Shown: in pieces, positions 1 to 8,160 of the stretch
Position numbering within the stretch: the stretch's first letter is position 1
Layout of the letters: each line of letters opens with the position of its first letter
DNA from: VBOC01 sp964512655
GTDB lineage: Bacteria > Bacteroidota > Ignavibacteria > UBA10030 > SZUA-254
Direction of reading: 5' to 3'
DNA: 64,000 bases
Assembly: GCA_964512655.1 (NCBI GenBank)
Contig: CAZEJT010000002.1
Location: forward strand, 1-64,000
The notes under the pieces: model-generated
Databases searched by the model: none
What the model saw: the letters and a program-made list of their open reading frames with translations, nothing else
Told to the model about the DNA's origin: nothing
Position numbers and translations under genes: made by a program

Positions 1-40
1 TGCCCTCGAAACACGTAGGCGGACTTGACTTTGTACATAG

Positions 41-66
41 CAGGCGCCGGCTTTACACGGCGTTTT
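41..66 (+). repeat. Degenerate family B (REP-like) repeat
   Basis: The segment CAGGCGCCGGCTTTACACGG followed by CGTT resembles the family B repeat seen about a dozen times in the window, but its palindrome is damaged. It lies downstream of scpB. I treat it as a decayed copy. Confidence 0.4.
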
Positions 67-120
67 ATCCATCAAACCTCAAAGAGCGCGGCTAGGGGGG
101 TGTATTTATTCTTTGCTTGT

Positions 121-145
121 GTAGCCGCGGGCTTTAGCCCGCGCT
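121..145 (+). repeat. Family B (REP-like) repeat, CGGG variant
   Basis: GTAG is followed by the inverted repeat GCGGGCT-TT-AGCCCGC. The stem differs from the main family (CGGG instead of CCGG) but the GTAG head, the TT(TA) loop and the orientation are the same. It lies just beyond the scpB stop codon. The same CGGG variant recurs at 32171-32195. Confidence 0.7.
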
Positions 146-172
146 CCCCGGGACGCCTCCTGAAGGGTGCGG

Positions 173-904
173 CTACCGGTTCGGAGGGTCCGAATCGGGA
201 TTCCCCGCCACGGGTGGAATCTCCTGGAGCTGGCCGTTTTCGCCCACGACCGTCTTGCCAAGCTGCTCCTCGATTTCTTCGTCCGTCTTTCCCATCCGTT
301 TGAGAAGTTCCCGTTCCATTTCAAACCCCTGGTCGGCCATAATCTCTTCGATCTCGCGCGGCTTCGGAAGCTCCGAAAGATCGTTCAGGCCGAAATGTTT
401 CAGGAAATCCGCCGTTGTGCCGTAGAGGAGGGGGCGGCCCGCGGTCGCGGCGCGTCCGACGATCGTAATAAGGCCGCGCTCCATCAGGCGCTGGATCGCG
501 TAATCGGCGTTCACGCCCCGGATGGCTTCGATCTCGGGCTTGGTCACGGGCTGTTTGTAGGCGACCACGGAAAGAGTTTCAAGCGTCGCCTGTGAAAGCT
601 TCCGCTTCGCCTTTTCCTTGACCATCCGGCCCAGCCAGTCGGCGTAGTCGGGCATGGTGGCATACTGAAATCCGCCTGCCACGGTGATGATCCGGAAGGC
701 CCTTCCCGCCCGGACATACTCCGCATTCAGCTCGCGCACCATCAGGAGCACCTCGTCCTCCTTGATGCGGATGCGGGGGCCCGTCTGGTCGGGGGATCCG
801 AGTATCTCCGTGATCTGCCGCGCGGTGAGGGGCTCATCCGAAGCGAAGACGAGCGCCTCGATGATCTGCCGTCTGTTGTCGGCGTTCTGCAACTGTCCGG
901 TCAT
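173..904 (-). CDS. scpB: Segregation and condensation protein B (ScpB)
   Basis: ScpB is the winged-helix kleisin-interacting subunit of the bacterial SMC condensin, needed for chromosome compaction and segregation. The 243-residue protein has the family pattern: an N-terminal segment RRQIIEALVFASDEPLT, then two winged helices including TLSVVAYKQPVTKPEIEAIR and the GVNADYAIQRLMERGLI motif. The C-terminal tail is hydrophilic and variable. The start codon overlaps the scpA stop (ATGA), so the two are translationally coupled. The gene has the usual family length and nothing is broken. Confidence 0.95.
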   Translation of the reverse strand: MTGQLQNADNRRQIIEALVFASDEPLTARQITEILGSPDQTGPRIRIKEDEVLLMVRELNAEYVRAGRAFRIITVAGGFQYATMPDYADWLGRMVKEKAKRKLSQATLETLSVVAYKQPVTKPEIEAIRGVNADYAIQRLMERGLITIVGRAATAGRPLLYGTTADFLKHFGLNDLSELPKPREIEEIMADQGFEMERELLKRMGKTDEEIEEQLGKTVVGENGQLQEIPPVAGNPDSDPPNR

Positions 905-1626
905 GCTGCGGCGCCCTCCGCCCTGAAGATGATGAAATCGTCCTCATACTGCGCAGGCTTCAGAGAGATCAGCCGGTTCTTCACCATTTCCAGCATCGCC
1001 ATCACGGTTACGATCACGCGGAGTTTCTCGGTCATGTGCGCCACGAGCTCGAAAAACGTCACCTGGTCCCGGTACCGGAACACATCGGCGATGTAGCTCA
1101 TCTGCTCGTCAATCGTCACGTTGAAGAGCTCGACATCGTGATAAATCTTCCTGGGGGTGCTGTCGAGAACCTTCTTGAAGGCTGAGATCAGATTGAACAT
1201 CGTGATGTCTTTCAGGCTCTCCTCCTGGTCTTCCAGGGCGACATGCCTCGGATCGGAGTGGAATCCCTGCCGGTAGTAGAGTTTTACGGATTCTGTCTCG
1301 AGAATCGACAACACGGCGCTCGCCTCCTTGAAGCGCTTGTACTCCAGCAGCCTCCGGACAAGCTCTGCCCGCGGATCCTGGTCCTCCTCCTCGCCCGGCG
1401 CGGCCGGGAGGAGCATGCGCACCTTGATCTGCATGAGCTCCGCCGCCATCACGATAAAGTCGCCCGCCACCTCAAGATCGAGCACCTGCATGTAGTGAAT
1501 GTACTCGAGGAACTCCTTCGTTATTCTCGAGATCGGAATGTCGTAAATATCAAGCTCATCCCGCTTGATGAAAAAGAGGAGGAGATCGAGAGGTCCCTCG
1601 AATTCCTGGAGTTTTACCCTGTACAC
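901..1626 (-). CDS. scpA: Segregation and condensation protein A (ScpA)
   Basis: ScpA is the kleisin that bridges the heads of SMC and binds ScpB. The 241-residue product begins with the kleisin motif FEGPLDLLLFFIKRDELDIYDIPIS and ends with a C-terminal winged helix (MLEMVKNRLISLKPAQ). The start is GTG at 1626; an in-frame stop lies just upstream and AGGAAG provides a ribosome-binding site about 8 nt away. It is first in the scpA-scpB pair and has its own promoter at 1658-1686. Confidence 0.94.
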   Translation of the reverse strand: MYRVKLQEFEGPLDLLLFFIKRDELDIYDIPISRITKEFLEYIHYMQVLDLEVAGDFIVMAAELMQIKVRMLLPAAPGEEEDQDPRAELVRRLLEYKRFKEASAVLSILETESVKLYYRQGFHSDPRHVALEDQEESLKDITMFNLISAFKKVLDSTPRKIYHDVELFNVTIDEQMSYIADVFRYRDQVTFFELVAHMTEKLRVIVTVMAMLEMVKNRLISLKPAQYEDDFIIFRAEGAAA

Positions 1627-1657
1627 GCCCTACTTCCTGTGTGACGTCATATCGCAC

Positions 1658-1686
1658 AACATAGGCATTTCTGCGGCGAAAGTCCA
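1658..1686 (-). promoter_or_regulatory. Predicted promoter of scpAB
   Basis: On the minus strand, TGGACT, a 17-bp spacer and TATGTT precede scpA by about 30 bp. The spacing is ideal and the -35 has one mismatch to TTGACT. A family B repeat begins 7 bp upstream of the -35. Confidence 0.5.
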
Positions 1687-1692
1687 CCTTCT

Positions 1693-1715
1693 GTAGGCGC
1701 CGGCTTTACCCGGCG
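1693..1715 (+). repeat. Family B (REP-like) repeat
   Basis: GTAGGCGCCGGCTTTACCCG is a family B copy with one change in the right arm. It sits directly upstream of the scpA promoter and is joined to three family A hairpins. Confidence 0.75.
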
Positions 1716-1717
1716 TT

Positions 1718-1831
1718 GGTGTCACGGTCCACACCGTGACACCGGGGGGGATCCTAAACTGGTGTCACGGTCCATACCCTGACACCGGCGGAGAACCTGA
1801 ACTGGTGTCACGGTCCACACCGTGACACCAG
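1718..1831 (+). repeat. Three tandem family A hairpin repeats
   Basis: Three copies of the palindrome GGTGTCACGGT-CCAT/CCAC-ACCGTGACACC lie at 1718-1743, 1759-1788 and 1802-1831, with a period of 43 bp. The middle copy has one arm mismatch (CCCTG for CCGTG). The spacers share a G-rich stretch and a CCTRAACT segment. The array fills the gap between the trpS stop codon (9 bp away) and the scpA promoter. Confidence 0.9.
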
Positions 1832-1839
1832 GGGGGAAC

Positions 1840-2820
1840 CTACCCCAGTTTCATTGCCTGGTGAACCTCCTCCATTGTCTTCTTCGCCACCTGCTGTGCG
1901 CGCGCCTCGCCTTCGTGGAGAATGTTTTCCACTTCCCCGAGGTGCGCCTCGTAATATGCGCGTTTCTCGCGCAGGGGCGCCAGGGCCGCAACGATGTGGT
2001 TTGCGGCGTTTGCCTTGCAGTCCACGCATCCGAGGGCACCGCTGCGGCAGCCGTCGGCGATTTCAGGGACTTCCGGCGCGCTGTATTTCTGATGGTAGGA
2101 GAAGACAAGACAGATCTCAGGCCTGCCCGGGTCCCCCTTGCGTACCTTGAGAGGGTCGGTTACGGCCTTCTTCATCTTCTTCCTGATCTCCTCGGGCGAA
2201 TCGGAAAGAAGGATCGTGTTGCCGAGCGACTTGCTCATCCGTTTTCCGTCAAGCCCCGGGAGCCGCGCGAACTTCGTGACTCTCCCCTCCGGTTCGGGGA
2301 AGACATCCCCGTACTCGGCGTTGAACCGCCTCGCAATTTCCCTCGTTATTTCAAGGTGCGGAAGCTGATCCTCCCCGACCGGCACGAGGTCTCCTTTATA
2401 GAGGAGGATATCGGCTGCCTGCAGGACCGGGTACCCGAGATGGCCGTAACTGACACTTTCGATCTTCAAATCGCGCACCTGCTCCTTCACCGTGGGATTG
2501 CGCTCGAGGCGCGCGGCGGTAATGAGCATCGAAAACAGGAGATGAAGCTCGGCATGCTCCTTGACCTGCGATTGCCGGAAGACCGGGCTTTTCTTCGGGT
2601 CGATACCCGCAGACAGCCAGTCGATCAGCATGTCGATGGAGTTCCGGTAGAGAAGCGATGTATCGGGATTGGTGGTTAAGGCGTGGTAGTCGGCAATCAG
2701 ATGATAGTTCTCATATTCACCCTGGAGCGCCACCCAGTTCTCCAGAGCCCCAACGAGGTGACCGAGGTGCAGTTTCCCGGTGGGGCGCATGCCGCTCAGG
2801 ATTCGGTGCTTGGCGGGCAA
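1840..2820 (-). CDS. trpS: Tryptophanyl-tRNA synthetase
   Basis: Class I aminoacyl-tRNA synthetase that charges tRNA-Trp. The ATP-binding signature reads PTGKLHLGH (residues about 13-21) and the second class I signature is KRMSKS (about 200). Length, 326 residues, is normal for TrpS. The only usable start is TTG at 2820: an in-frame TGA, which is also the stop of the HNH gene, lies four codons upstream. The two genes are therefore in the same frame, separated by one stop and three sense codons, and are probably co-transcribed from the promoter at 3438-3466. Confidence 0.95.
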   Translation of the reverse strand: MPAKHRILSGMRPTGKLHLGHLVGALENWVALQGEYENYHLIADYHALTTNPDTSLLYRNSIDMLIDWLSAGIDPKKSPVFRQSQVKEHAELHLLFSMLITAARLERNPTVKEQVRDLKIESVSYGHLGYPVLQAADILLYKGDLVPVGEDQLPHLEITREIARRFNAEYGDVFPEPEGRVTKFARLPGLDGKRMSKSLGNTILLSDSPEEIRKKMKKAVTDPLKVRKGDPGRPEICLVFSYHQKYSAPEVPEIADGCRSGALGCVDCKANAANHIVAALAPLREKRAYYEAHLGEVENILHEGEARAQQVAKKTMEEVHQAMKLG

Positions 2821-2829
2821 TCCGGGCGA

Positions 2830-3321
2830 TCAGTTCATGAACAGGTAGGGCTTCCAGCGTTCGTCAATCGTGCCGACGAAATGGCGGATAAACGTCACAT
2901 GGTTCGGCTTCATGGGCTTGCGGAGGAGTTTCATCCGGGCGTCTTCAACGGTCCGGTTTCCCTTCCGGTTGTTGCATTCGACGCACGCAGTGACCAGGTT
3001 TTCCCACGTATCCTCTCCCAGCTTTGCCTTCGGGACGATATGATCGACGGTCAGGGCGACGTCGTGCCGGCCGCAGTACTGGCACCTGTGCGCGTCTCTC
3101 CGGAGGATGTTTTTCCTGGAGAGGATGATCTTTTTATAGGGAACATGGATGTAGACGCCGAGGCGGACGATGCTCGGGAATGGGAGGGACATCGAGATCG
3201 AGTGGATTCTGCGCTCCTCGTGCGCCTCGATGAGTTCGGCTTTACCCAGAAAGAGAAGAATGATCGCCTTCTTCACGTTGCATACGCTCATGGGCTCGTA
3301 GTTCTGGTTGAGGACGAGCAC
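2830..3321 (-). CDS. HNH endonuclease family protein
   Basis: Small HNH nuclease of a family widespread in Bacteroidota, Chlorobiota and cyanobacteria. The zinc site is formed by CQYC (about residue 80) and CVECNNRKGN, and the HNH core by LTVDHIVPKAKLGEDTWENLV. The N-terminal part (VLVLNQNYEPMSVCNVKKAI) is typical. No ATG fits: the first in-frame start is GTG at 3321, but homologues usually begin with a few residues before KVLVLNQ, so a CTG at 3333 (giving LSSKVLVLNQ) is possible. The role is unknown; it may be a repair or housekeeping nuclease, since no methylase or phage gene is nearby. Confidence 0.85.
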   Translation of the reverse strand: MLVLNQNYEPMSVCNVKKAIILLFLGKAELIEAHEERRIHSISMSLPFPSIVRLGVYIHVPYKKIILSRKNILRRDAHRCQYCGRHDVALTVDHIVPKAKLGEDTWENLVTACVECNNRKGNRTVEDARMKLLRKPMKPNHVTFIRHFVGTIDERWKPYLFMN

Positions 3322-3437
3322 CTTGCTGCTCAGCTTTCCGTTTCTACCCGGTACGTAATGCGAACTGAAGACCCAAACACCTCCTTAGAGTGTCATAGTT
3401 CGAGTGTTAGCGGCGATCGCGTGCGGCATGCTCTAAA

Positions 3438-3466
3438 AATATAAGACAAATTGGCCGGTTTGTCAA
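3438..3466 (-). promoter_or_regulatory. Promoter of HNH gene and trpS
   Basis: TTGACA, 17 bp, TATATT on the minus strand, with a perfect -35. The predicted start near 3431 gives a leader of about 100 nt before the HNH start codon. The leader contains AGGAGG at 3380-3385 without a matching in-frame start. Confidence 0.75.
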
Positions 3467-3475
3467 GGGATCTCC

Positions 3476-4918
3476 TCAGGGGAGGGGTTTCCCGTCAAGG
3501 TCGCACATGACAACATCGCCCAATTTCAGCGCCGTGATGCTTTCCCTGATCTTCGAAAGGTCGCCCACGACCACGACAGCCATGTTCGGAACATCGAGAT
3601 ACTGTTTCGCGACCCTCTGGATTTCGTCGAGCCTGACCCCTTCGATATTGACGAGGTAATTCGTGTAGTAATTCTCGGGAAGGCCGTACAGCACGATGTT
3701 CTGCAGGGCTCCGGCGATCTGGGCGGGGGTTTCAAAAGCGAGCGCGAAGTTGCCGGTCATCCCTTTCTTCGAGTACTCAAGCTCTTCTGCGCTCAAACCC
3801 TTGTCGCGCATCCTAGTCAGCTCCGAGATGAACTCGGTCAGCGAGCTGTCCGTTTTCTCGGTCACAATCCCCCCCTGCGCCACGAACGGCCCGGCTCCCT
3901 TCTGGAACCTGAAGGTCGTGAACGCTCCGTAAGTGAACCCGTGCTTTTCGCGGAGATTCAGGTTGACCCGGCTGGTGAACTGCCCGCCGAGCATCCGGTT
4001 CATGAGGGCGACCGGGAAGTAATCCGGCGTGCTTCGTGCGAGCGACGGATAGCCGATGCGGACCTCCGACTGCGGAGCCCCCGGCTTGTCGATCAGATAC
4101 ACGCGCATCTTCCCCGGAGCGGGAGGAGGGGGTATGGTAAACGGGGGAACCTCTGCGGAGGTCCATCCGGAGAGGGCGCTGTTCAGTGCGGGAAGGATGT
4201 TCGCAAGCGTTACATCGCCGACGATAATCAGCGTGGCGTTGTTCGGCCGGTAGTATGTCTTGTAGAATTTCACGAGATCAGCCGTCGTCATCGCCTTCAC
4301 CGACGCCTCCGTGCCTGCGGCGTTGTGACCGTAGGGGTGGCCCGAACCGTAAAGCAGTAACGAAAAGGCGTTGCCGGCGATCGCCGGGGGCTGATCGCGC
4401 TGCTGGATCAGGGCCGTGAGCCGTTGCTTCTGTATTCGCTGGAATTCCTTCTCAGGGAACGTCGGGTTGGCGAGGACATCTGTGAACACCGCGAGGCCCT
4501 TGTCGAGGTGCTTCGTCAGGGTGCTGAGCGTAATGAACGAACCGTCGACTCCCGCGCTCGTTCCGAAGCTCGCGCCGATTGCGTCGATCTCCTCCGAGAT
4601 CTGGAGGGTCGATCTGGTCTTCGTTCCCTCGTCGAGGAGGTCGGCGGTCATCGATGCAATTCCCGGCTGATCAGCCGGGTCATGGTCGGCGCCCGCCTGG
4701 ATAATAAGGTTGAGGGCCACGGTCGGGAGCTCACGCTGCTCCACGAGCCACACCGCGAGCCCGTTGTCGAGCTTTGCTTTTTGGATGTCGGGAAGCTGGA
4801 TTTTCGGCGCCGGTTTTCCAACCGGGCGCTTGGTGCGGTCGAGGTCCTTCCCCCTGAGTGGAGGCGCGGCTGCAGTCAGAAGAAGTGCAAGCATTGTCAG
4901 GATGGTTGAAAGTTTCAT
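3476..4918 (-). CDS. M16 family peptidase-like protein lacking zinc motif
   Basis: Secreted or periplasmic M16 (insulinase/pitrilysin) homologue with a signal peptide (MKLSTILTMLALLLTAAAP). Where catalytic M16 enzymes have HxxEH, this protein reads IASMTADLLDEGT, so it cannot bind zinc in the usual way. It keeps the C-terminal substrate-binding region with the Arg/Tyr pair (LREKHGFTYGAF, about residue 325). That combination is typical of the non-catalytic partner in two-subunit M16 peptidases. The catalytic partner is the gene directly upstream. A GTG at 4930 overlapping the upstream stop is an alternative start; I prefer ATG at 4918 because it opens a clean signal peptide. Confidence 0.88.
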   Translation of the reverse strand: MKLSTILTMLALLLTAAAPPLRGKDLDRTKRPVGKPAPKIQLPDIQKAKLDNGLAVWLVEQRELPTVALNLIIQAGADHDPADQPGIASMTADLLDEGTKTRSTLQISEEIDAIGASFGTSAGVDGSFITLSTLTKHLDKGLAVFTDVLANPTFPEKEFQRIQKQRLTALIQQRDQPPAIAGNAFSLLLYGSGHPYGHNAAGTEASVKAMTTADLVKFYKTYYRPNNATLIIVGDVTLANILPALNSALSGWTSAEVPPFTIPPPPAPGKMRVYLIDKPGAPQSEVRIGYPSLARSTPDYFPVALMNRMLGGQFTSRVNLNLREKHGFTYGAFTTFRFQKGAGPFVAQGGIVTEKTDSSLTEFISELTRMRDKGLSAEELEYSKKGMTGNFALAFETPAQIAGALQNIVLYGLPENYYTNYLVNIEGVRLDEIQRVAKQYLDVPNMAVVVVGDLSKIRESITALKLGDVVMCDLDGKPLP

Positions 4919-4926
4919 GGTGTCAT

Positions 4927-6273
4927 TCACTCTCCTTTCCCGGCAGCCAGCTCCGGTTTCCCGAGCGGGACTACGCTCAGAACCATGCGGGGCTGCGTGA
5001 GAAATTTTTTGGCCGCGCTCAGGACCTCGGCCGGGGTGATCCCCTTGTACAGCTCCATCTGGAGGTTGATATTTTTCGGGTCGCCCATGTACGAATAGAA
5101 GAAAGCGAGATTCGTCGCCTTTCCTAGGACCGTCGACGCGCTGTTCACCACGCCGACTTCGGCGGAGGTGACGGCCTTTTCAATCTCCTTGTCTGTGACG
5201 CCGTTCGTCAACAGGTCGGCGAGGACGGAGTCGACGACTCCCTCCATCTCGGTGAGATTGTGGCCCGGCTTGGCGGTGATTTCTATCTGGAAGAGCCCTG
5301 CGATCTCCAGCCCCTGCTCGGTGGCTACCGAGGATTGCGCGATTTGCCTGTCGTACTGGAGGGGCTTGAAGAGGCGCGAGTTCTTCCCTTTCCCCAGGAT
5401 CTGACCCAGCACTTTCATCACCGCGTCTTCCCGCGTATGGTTGGGCGCGCTGTTCCACGTCAGGAAGAGCCGGGGCAGCTGCACCTTGTCCTCAAACGTC
5501 ATAGACGTTGCGGAAGCCAGTCTCACCGGCACAACTCCCGGCCGCTCGAACGGCTTTCCGGCGGGAACGGCTCCGAAGTATTTTTCGATCAGGCCTTTCG
5601 TTTCGGCCGCGGGGAAATCGCCTGCGATAACCAGGCAGGCGTTGTTCGGAGCGTAGTAGGTTCTGAAGAACGCGTGGACGTCCTCGAGCGACGCGGCGCT
5701 CAGGTCTTCCATCGAGCCGATCACCGGCCAGTTGTACGGATGCGGCTCGGGGAACATGGCCTTGGCGATCTTCTCGTCCGCGGTGCCGTACGGGACATTG
5801 TCCACGCTTTGCCGGCGCTCGTTTTTCACCACGTCCCGTTGATTGTCGAGCTTCGACTGCGTGACGGCGGGAAGGAGAAACCCCATCCTGTCAGATTCGA
5901 GGTAGAGGGCGAGTTCGAGGTAGTTGCTGGGGACGACTTCGAAATAGGTTGTCGCGTCCTCCGTCGTGAACCCGTTGATGCTCGCCCCGACCTCCTGGAG
6001 GAGTTTAAAATGCTCGCCGTCGGCCACGTGCTCCGATCCCTTGAACATCATGTGCTCGAAGAGGTGCGCGAAGCCGGTCCGCTTGAGCTTTTCGTTTTTC
6101 GATCCGACGTGGTATTGCACCACGACGGCGGCCACCGGCGCCGAGTGGTCTTCGTGCAGTATGACGGTCATCCCGTTGGGAAGTTTGTACTGCTCGAATT
6201 GAATGTTGATCTGAGCGAAGGACGCTGCACTCATGAACATGATGATCATTGACCCGATGATTGTACGGTTCAT
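4927..6273 (-). CDS. M16 family zinc peptidase (catalytic subunit)
   Basis: Zinc metallopeptidase with an N-terminal signal peptide ending at ASFAQ. The inverted zinc motif is intact: HLFEHMMF (about residue 67), followed by a downstream glutamate region (EDATTYFEVVPSN). Two M16 domains are present in 448 residues. It is followed immediately by the inactive M16 paralogue, and the pair probably forms a heterodimer that degrades peptides in the periplasm. A hairpin (CTCAAT...ATTGAG, 6324-6341) lies in the upstream gap. Confidence 0.92.
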   Translation of the reverse strand: MNRTIIGSMIIMFMSAASFAQINIQFEQYKLPNGMTVILHEDHSAPVAAVVVQYHVGSKNEKLKRTGFAHLFEHMMFKGSEHVADGEHFKLLQEVGASINGFTTEDATTYFEVVPSNYLELALYLESDRMGFLLPAVTQSKLDNQRDVVKNERRQSVDNVPYGTADEKIAKAMFPEPHPYNWPVIGSMEDLSAASLEDVHAFFRTYYAPNNACLVIAGDFPAAETKGLIEKYFGAVPAGKPFERPGVVPVRLASATSMTFEDKVQLPRLFLTWNSAPNHTREDAVMKVLGQILGKGKNSRLFKPLQYDRQIAQSSVATEQGLEIAGLFQIEITAKPGHNLTEMEGVVDSVLADLLTNGVTDKEIEKAVTSAEVGVVNSASTVLGKATNLAFFYSYMGDPKNINLQMELYKGITPAEVLSAAKKFLTQPRMVLSVVPLGKPELAAGKGE

Positions 6274-6353
6274 GGGATTACTGGCTTTCTTGAAATGATG
6301 GAGGATGCGTACCGAAGGCCGGTCTCAATCTACGTATTGAGGGGGTGAGATGC

Positions 6354-6393
6354 AAAAAAGCCCCATGGCGGCTGCGGCGCCACGGGGCTTTCT
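6354..6393 (-). terminator. Rho-independent terminator downstream of htrA
   Basis: On the minus strand, AAAGCCCC and GGGGCTTTTTT flank a GC-rich inner stem, giving a hairpin followed by a T run. It lies 20 bp past the stop of the HtrA-like gene and ahead of the M16 pair. Confidence 0.85.
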
Positions 6394-6412
6394 GTAGACC
6401 CTGTACGGTGTG

Positions 6413-7942
6413 TCAACCGCCGATCTGGACCGCCACGAAAGCCATCTGGCCCCTGGCATTCTTCACGCGCAGGAGAACCGCATCCCCGTTCTTGTGTTTT
6501 TGCAGAACATCCCTGAGATCCTTCGGAGAGTAGATCGCCTTCTTGTCTGCTTCCAGGATAACGTCTCCTTCGCGGATCCCTTGCTCTGAGGCCTCTCCGA
6601 ACGGTTCCACGCGGTTGACGACCACCCCCTTGTCCACCTTCAACTCGCGCTTAATGTCGGAATCGATCGGCCGGACACCCATGCCGAGCTTGTCGAAATC
6701 GATTTCCTTGGCGCTCGTTTCATGCTCCGGCTCGCGGTCCGAAGGGGATGTCTCTTCGTCGCGGGCCGCCAGCTTTTCATCCTTCCGGGAGCGAAGCGTG
6801 ACACGCTTCTCCATCGTCTTCCCTTCCCTGAAGATTTTCAGGGTCACCTCGTCCCCGGGGTGCTTGCGCGCGATGTATGTCTGGAGTTCGTTGGGGGCGT
6901 TGACCTCTTTCGCATCCACCGAGAGTATCACGTCGCCCTCTCTGATGCCCGCCGCGCCTGCGGCCCCGTCCTCGACGAGCGTCTCGACCATGACGCCTCC
7001 GGCTTTTTCCAGCCCGATCGCCTTGGCTTCCTTGTCTTTGACCGCTCCGATAGTAACGCCGATGTATCCGCGCCGGACCCGGCCGTTCTTGATGATATCT
7101 TCCGCGACATACCTGGCGAGGTTAATCGGTATCGCGAATCCGTAACCCTGGTATCTTCCGTTTGTCGTGGCGATGGCCGTATTGATGCCCACTACTTCGC
7201 CGCTCAGGTTAACCAGCGGCCCGCCGCTGTTCCCCGGGTTGATCGCCGCATCCGTCTGGATGAAGTTCTCGATTCCGTAATCGTCGCTAATGATGCGGAT
7301 GCTGCGTCCGAGCGCGCTGACGATGCCGGCAGTCACGGTGCCCTGCAGTTGAAGGGGATTGCCGATGGCAAGGACCCATTCGCCGATCTGGATTTCGTCA
7401 GAGTTTCCGAACGCGGCAGTCGGCAGGTCCTTTCCGTCGATCTTGATTACGGCGAGGTCGGTCGAGGGATCGGTTCCGATGATTTTCGCCTTTAGTTCGT
7501 GGCGGTCGTTCACGGAGACCACAACCCTGTTGTCATCGGCGTCCTCGACCACATGGTTGTTCGTAAGGATATATCCGTCGGGACTGATGATCACCCCCGA
7601 GCCGGCGCCCTGCTGGGGTTCGGGCTGGGGAAACTTGGAATCGGGTCCGAAGAAATGAAAGAAGTTGTTGAGGTCGTTGTCGGTTTTCCCTTTTCCCTTG
7701 GTGGTCACGGTGATGGACACAACGGTGGGAGAAACCGACTTGCTGACATCGACGAACGCCTTGCTGAACGCCTTGACGTCGGGGTCGACGCGCTTGATCG
7801 GGGTTTTCGCTCCAAGCTTGACTTGCGGATCCCCCGCGAACACGGGCTCGATGCCGCCCCTGAAACTCGAGACAAGCACCACGCCGAAGACGATGCCGAT
7901 AAAAATCAGGAACAACGCTGCGAAGACAGATTTACGGGACAT
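6413..7942 (-). CDS. degP: Do/HtrA-family serine protease with two PDZ domains
   Basis: Periplasmic heat-shock type protease/chaperone. A single N-terminal hydrophobic segment (FAALFLIFIGIVFGVVLVSS) serves as signal or anchor. The catalytic triad is visible as NNHVVEDA (His), STDLAVIKI (Asp) and NPGNSGGPL (Ser). Two PDZ domains follow (about residues 290-380 and 420-500), separated by a charged linker. The 509-residue length fits DegP/DegQ. A -10-like TATACT lies at 7989-7994 inside a 26-bp repeat, but no clear -35 is seen. It could equally be called degQ. Confidence 0.93.
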   Translation of the reverse strand: MSRKSVFAALFLIFIGIVFGVVLVSSFRGGIEPVFAGDPQVKLGAKTPIKRVDPDVKAFSKAFVDVSKSVSPTVVSITVTTKGKGKTDNDLNNFFHFFGPDSKFPQPEPQQGAGSGVIISPDGYILTNNHVVEDADDNRVVVSVNDRHELKAKIIGTDPSTDLAVIKIDGKDLPTAAFGNSDEIQIGEWVLAIGNPLQLQGTVTAGIVSALGRSIRIISDDYGIENFIQTDAAINPGNSGGPLVNLSGEVVGINTAIATTNGRYQGYGFAIPINLARYVAEDIIKNGRVRRGYIGVTIGAVKDKEAKAIGLEKAGGVMVETLVEDGAAGAAGIREGDVILSVDAKEVNAPNELQTYIARKHPGDEVTLKIFREGKTMEKRVTLRSRKDEKLAARDEETSPSDREPEHETSAKEIDFDKLGMGVRPIDSDIKRELKVDKGVVVNRVEPFGEASEQGIREGDVILEADKKAIYSPKDLRDVLQKHKNGDAVLLRVKNARGQMAFVAVQIGG

Positions 7943-7987
7943 GCTTTCCTTGCTCCTTCGATGATTGATTCATGGAACTCTACATTA

Positions 7988-8013
7988 GTATACTGCCAAA
8001 GATGTCATATGTT
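7988..8013. repeat. Left copy of 26-bp direct repeat flanking repeat cluster
   Basis: GTATACTGCCAAAGATGTCA plus TATGTT is repeated with 22 of 26 identical positions at 8161-8186. The two copies bracket a block of palindromic repeats (A, C and B). On the minus strand this copy carries the likely -10 (TATACT) of the HtrA gene. Confidence 0.7.
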
Positions 8014-8017
8014 AGAA

Positions 8018-8047
8018 CTGGTGTCACGGTCCATACCGTGACACCAG
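8018..8047 (+). repeat. Family A hairpin repeat
   Basis: A perfect palindrome: CTGGTGTCACGGT, loop CCAT, then the complementary 13-nt arm. It lies between the recO stop and the htrA start, first in a cluster A-C-B. Confidence 0.9.
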
Positions 8048-8072
8048 CCGGGAATTCCTCTCCCTCCGTTCG

Positions 8073-8118
8073 TTCCGCCGCTCCGCGGCGGAATGCCGCT
8101 TTGGGGCGCTCCGCGCCC
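8073..8118 (+). repeat. Family C double-hairpin repeat
   Basis: Two adjacent stem-loops: TTCCGCCG-CTCCG-CGGCGGAA, then GGGCGC-TCC-GCGCCC, joined by TGCCGCTTTG. A nearly identical copy is at 28878-28924. Confidence 0.8.
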
Positions 8119-8122
8119 TCTG

Positions 8123-8146
8123 GTAGGCGCCGGCTTTAGCCGGCGT
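8123..8146 (+). repeat. Family B (REP-like) repeat, consensus copy
   Basis: GTAGG followed by CGCCGGCT-TT-AGCCGGCG, an 8-bp perfect stem. This is the consensus form of family B, comparable to REP elements that carry a GTAG tetranucleotide before a palindrome. Confidence 0.85.
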
Positions 8147-8160
8147 TCTCTCCTATTAAG

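Noticed and set aside
1718..1831. Regularly spaced repeats resembling a CRISPR array
   Set aside because: Units are perfect hairpins with short, similar spacers, single copies are dispersed over the window, and no cas genes are present.
3476..4918. M16 homologue without HxxEH as a decaying gene
   Set aside because: The frame is full length with intact substrate-binding motifs and sits beside an active partner; loss of zinc ligands is normal for the second subunit.
5260..6252. Long open frames opposite the M16, peptidase and other genes
   Set aside because: They are antisense shadows caused by high G+C codon use and lack recognisable domains or ribosome-binding sites.
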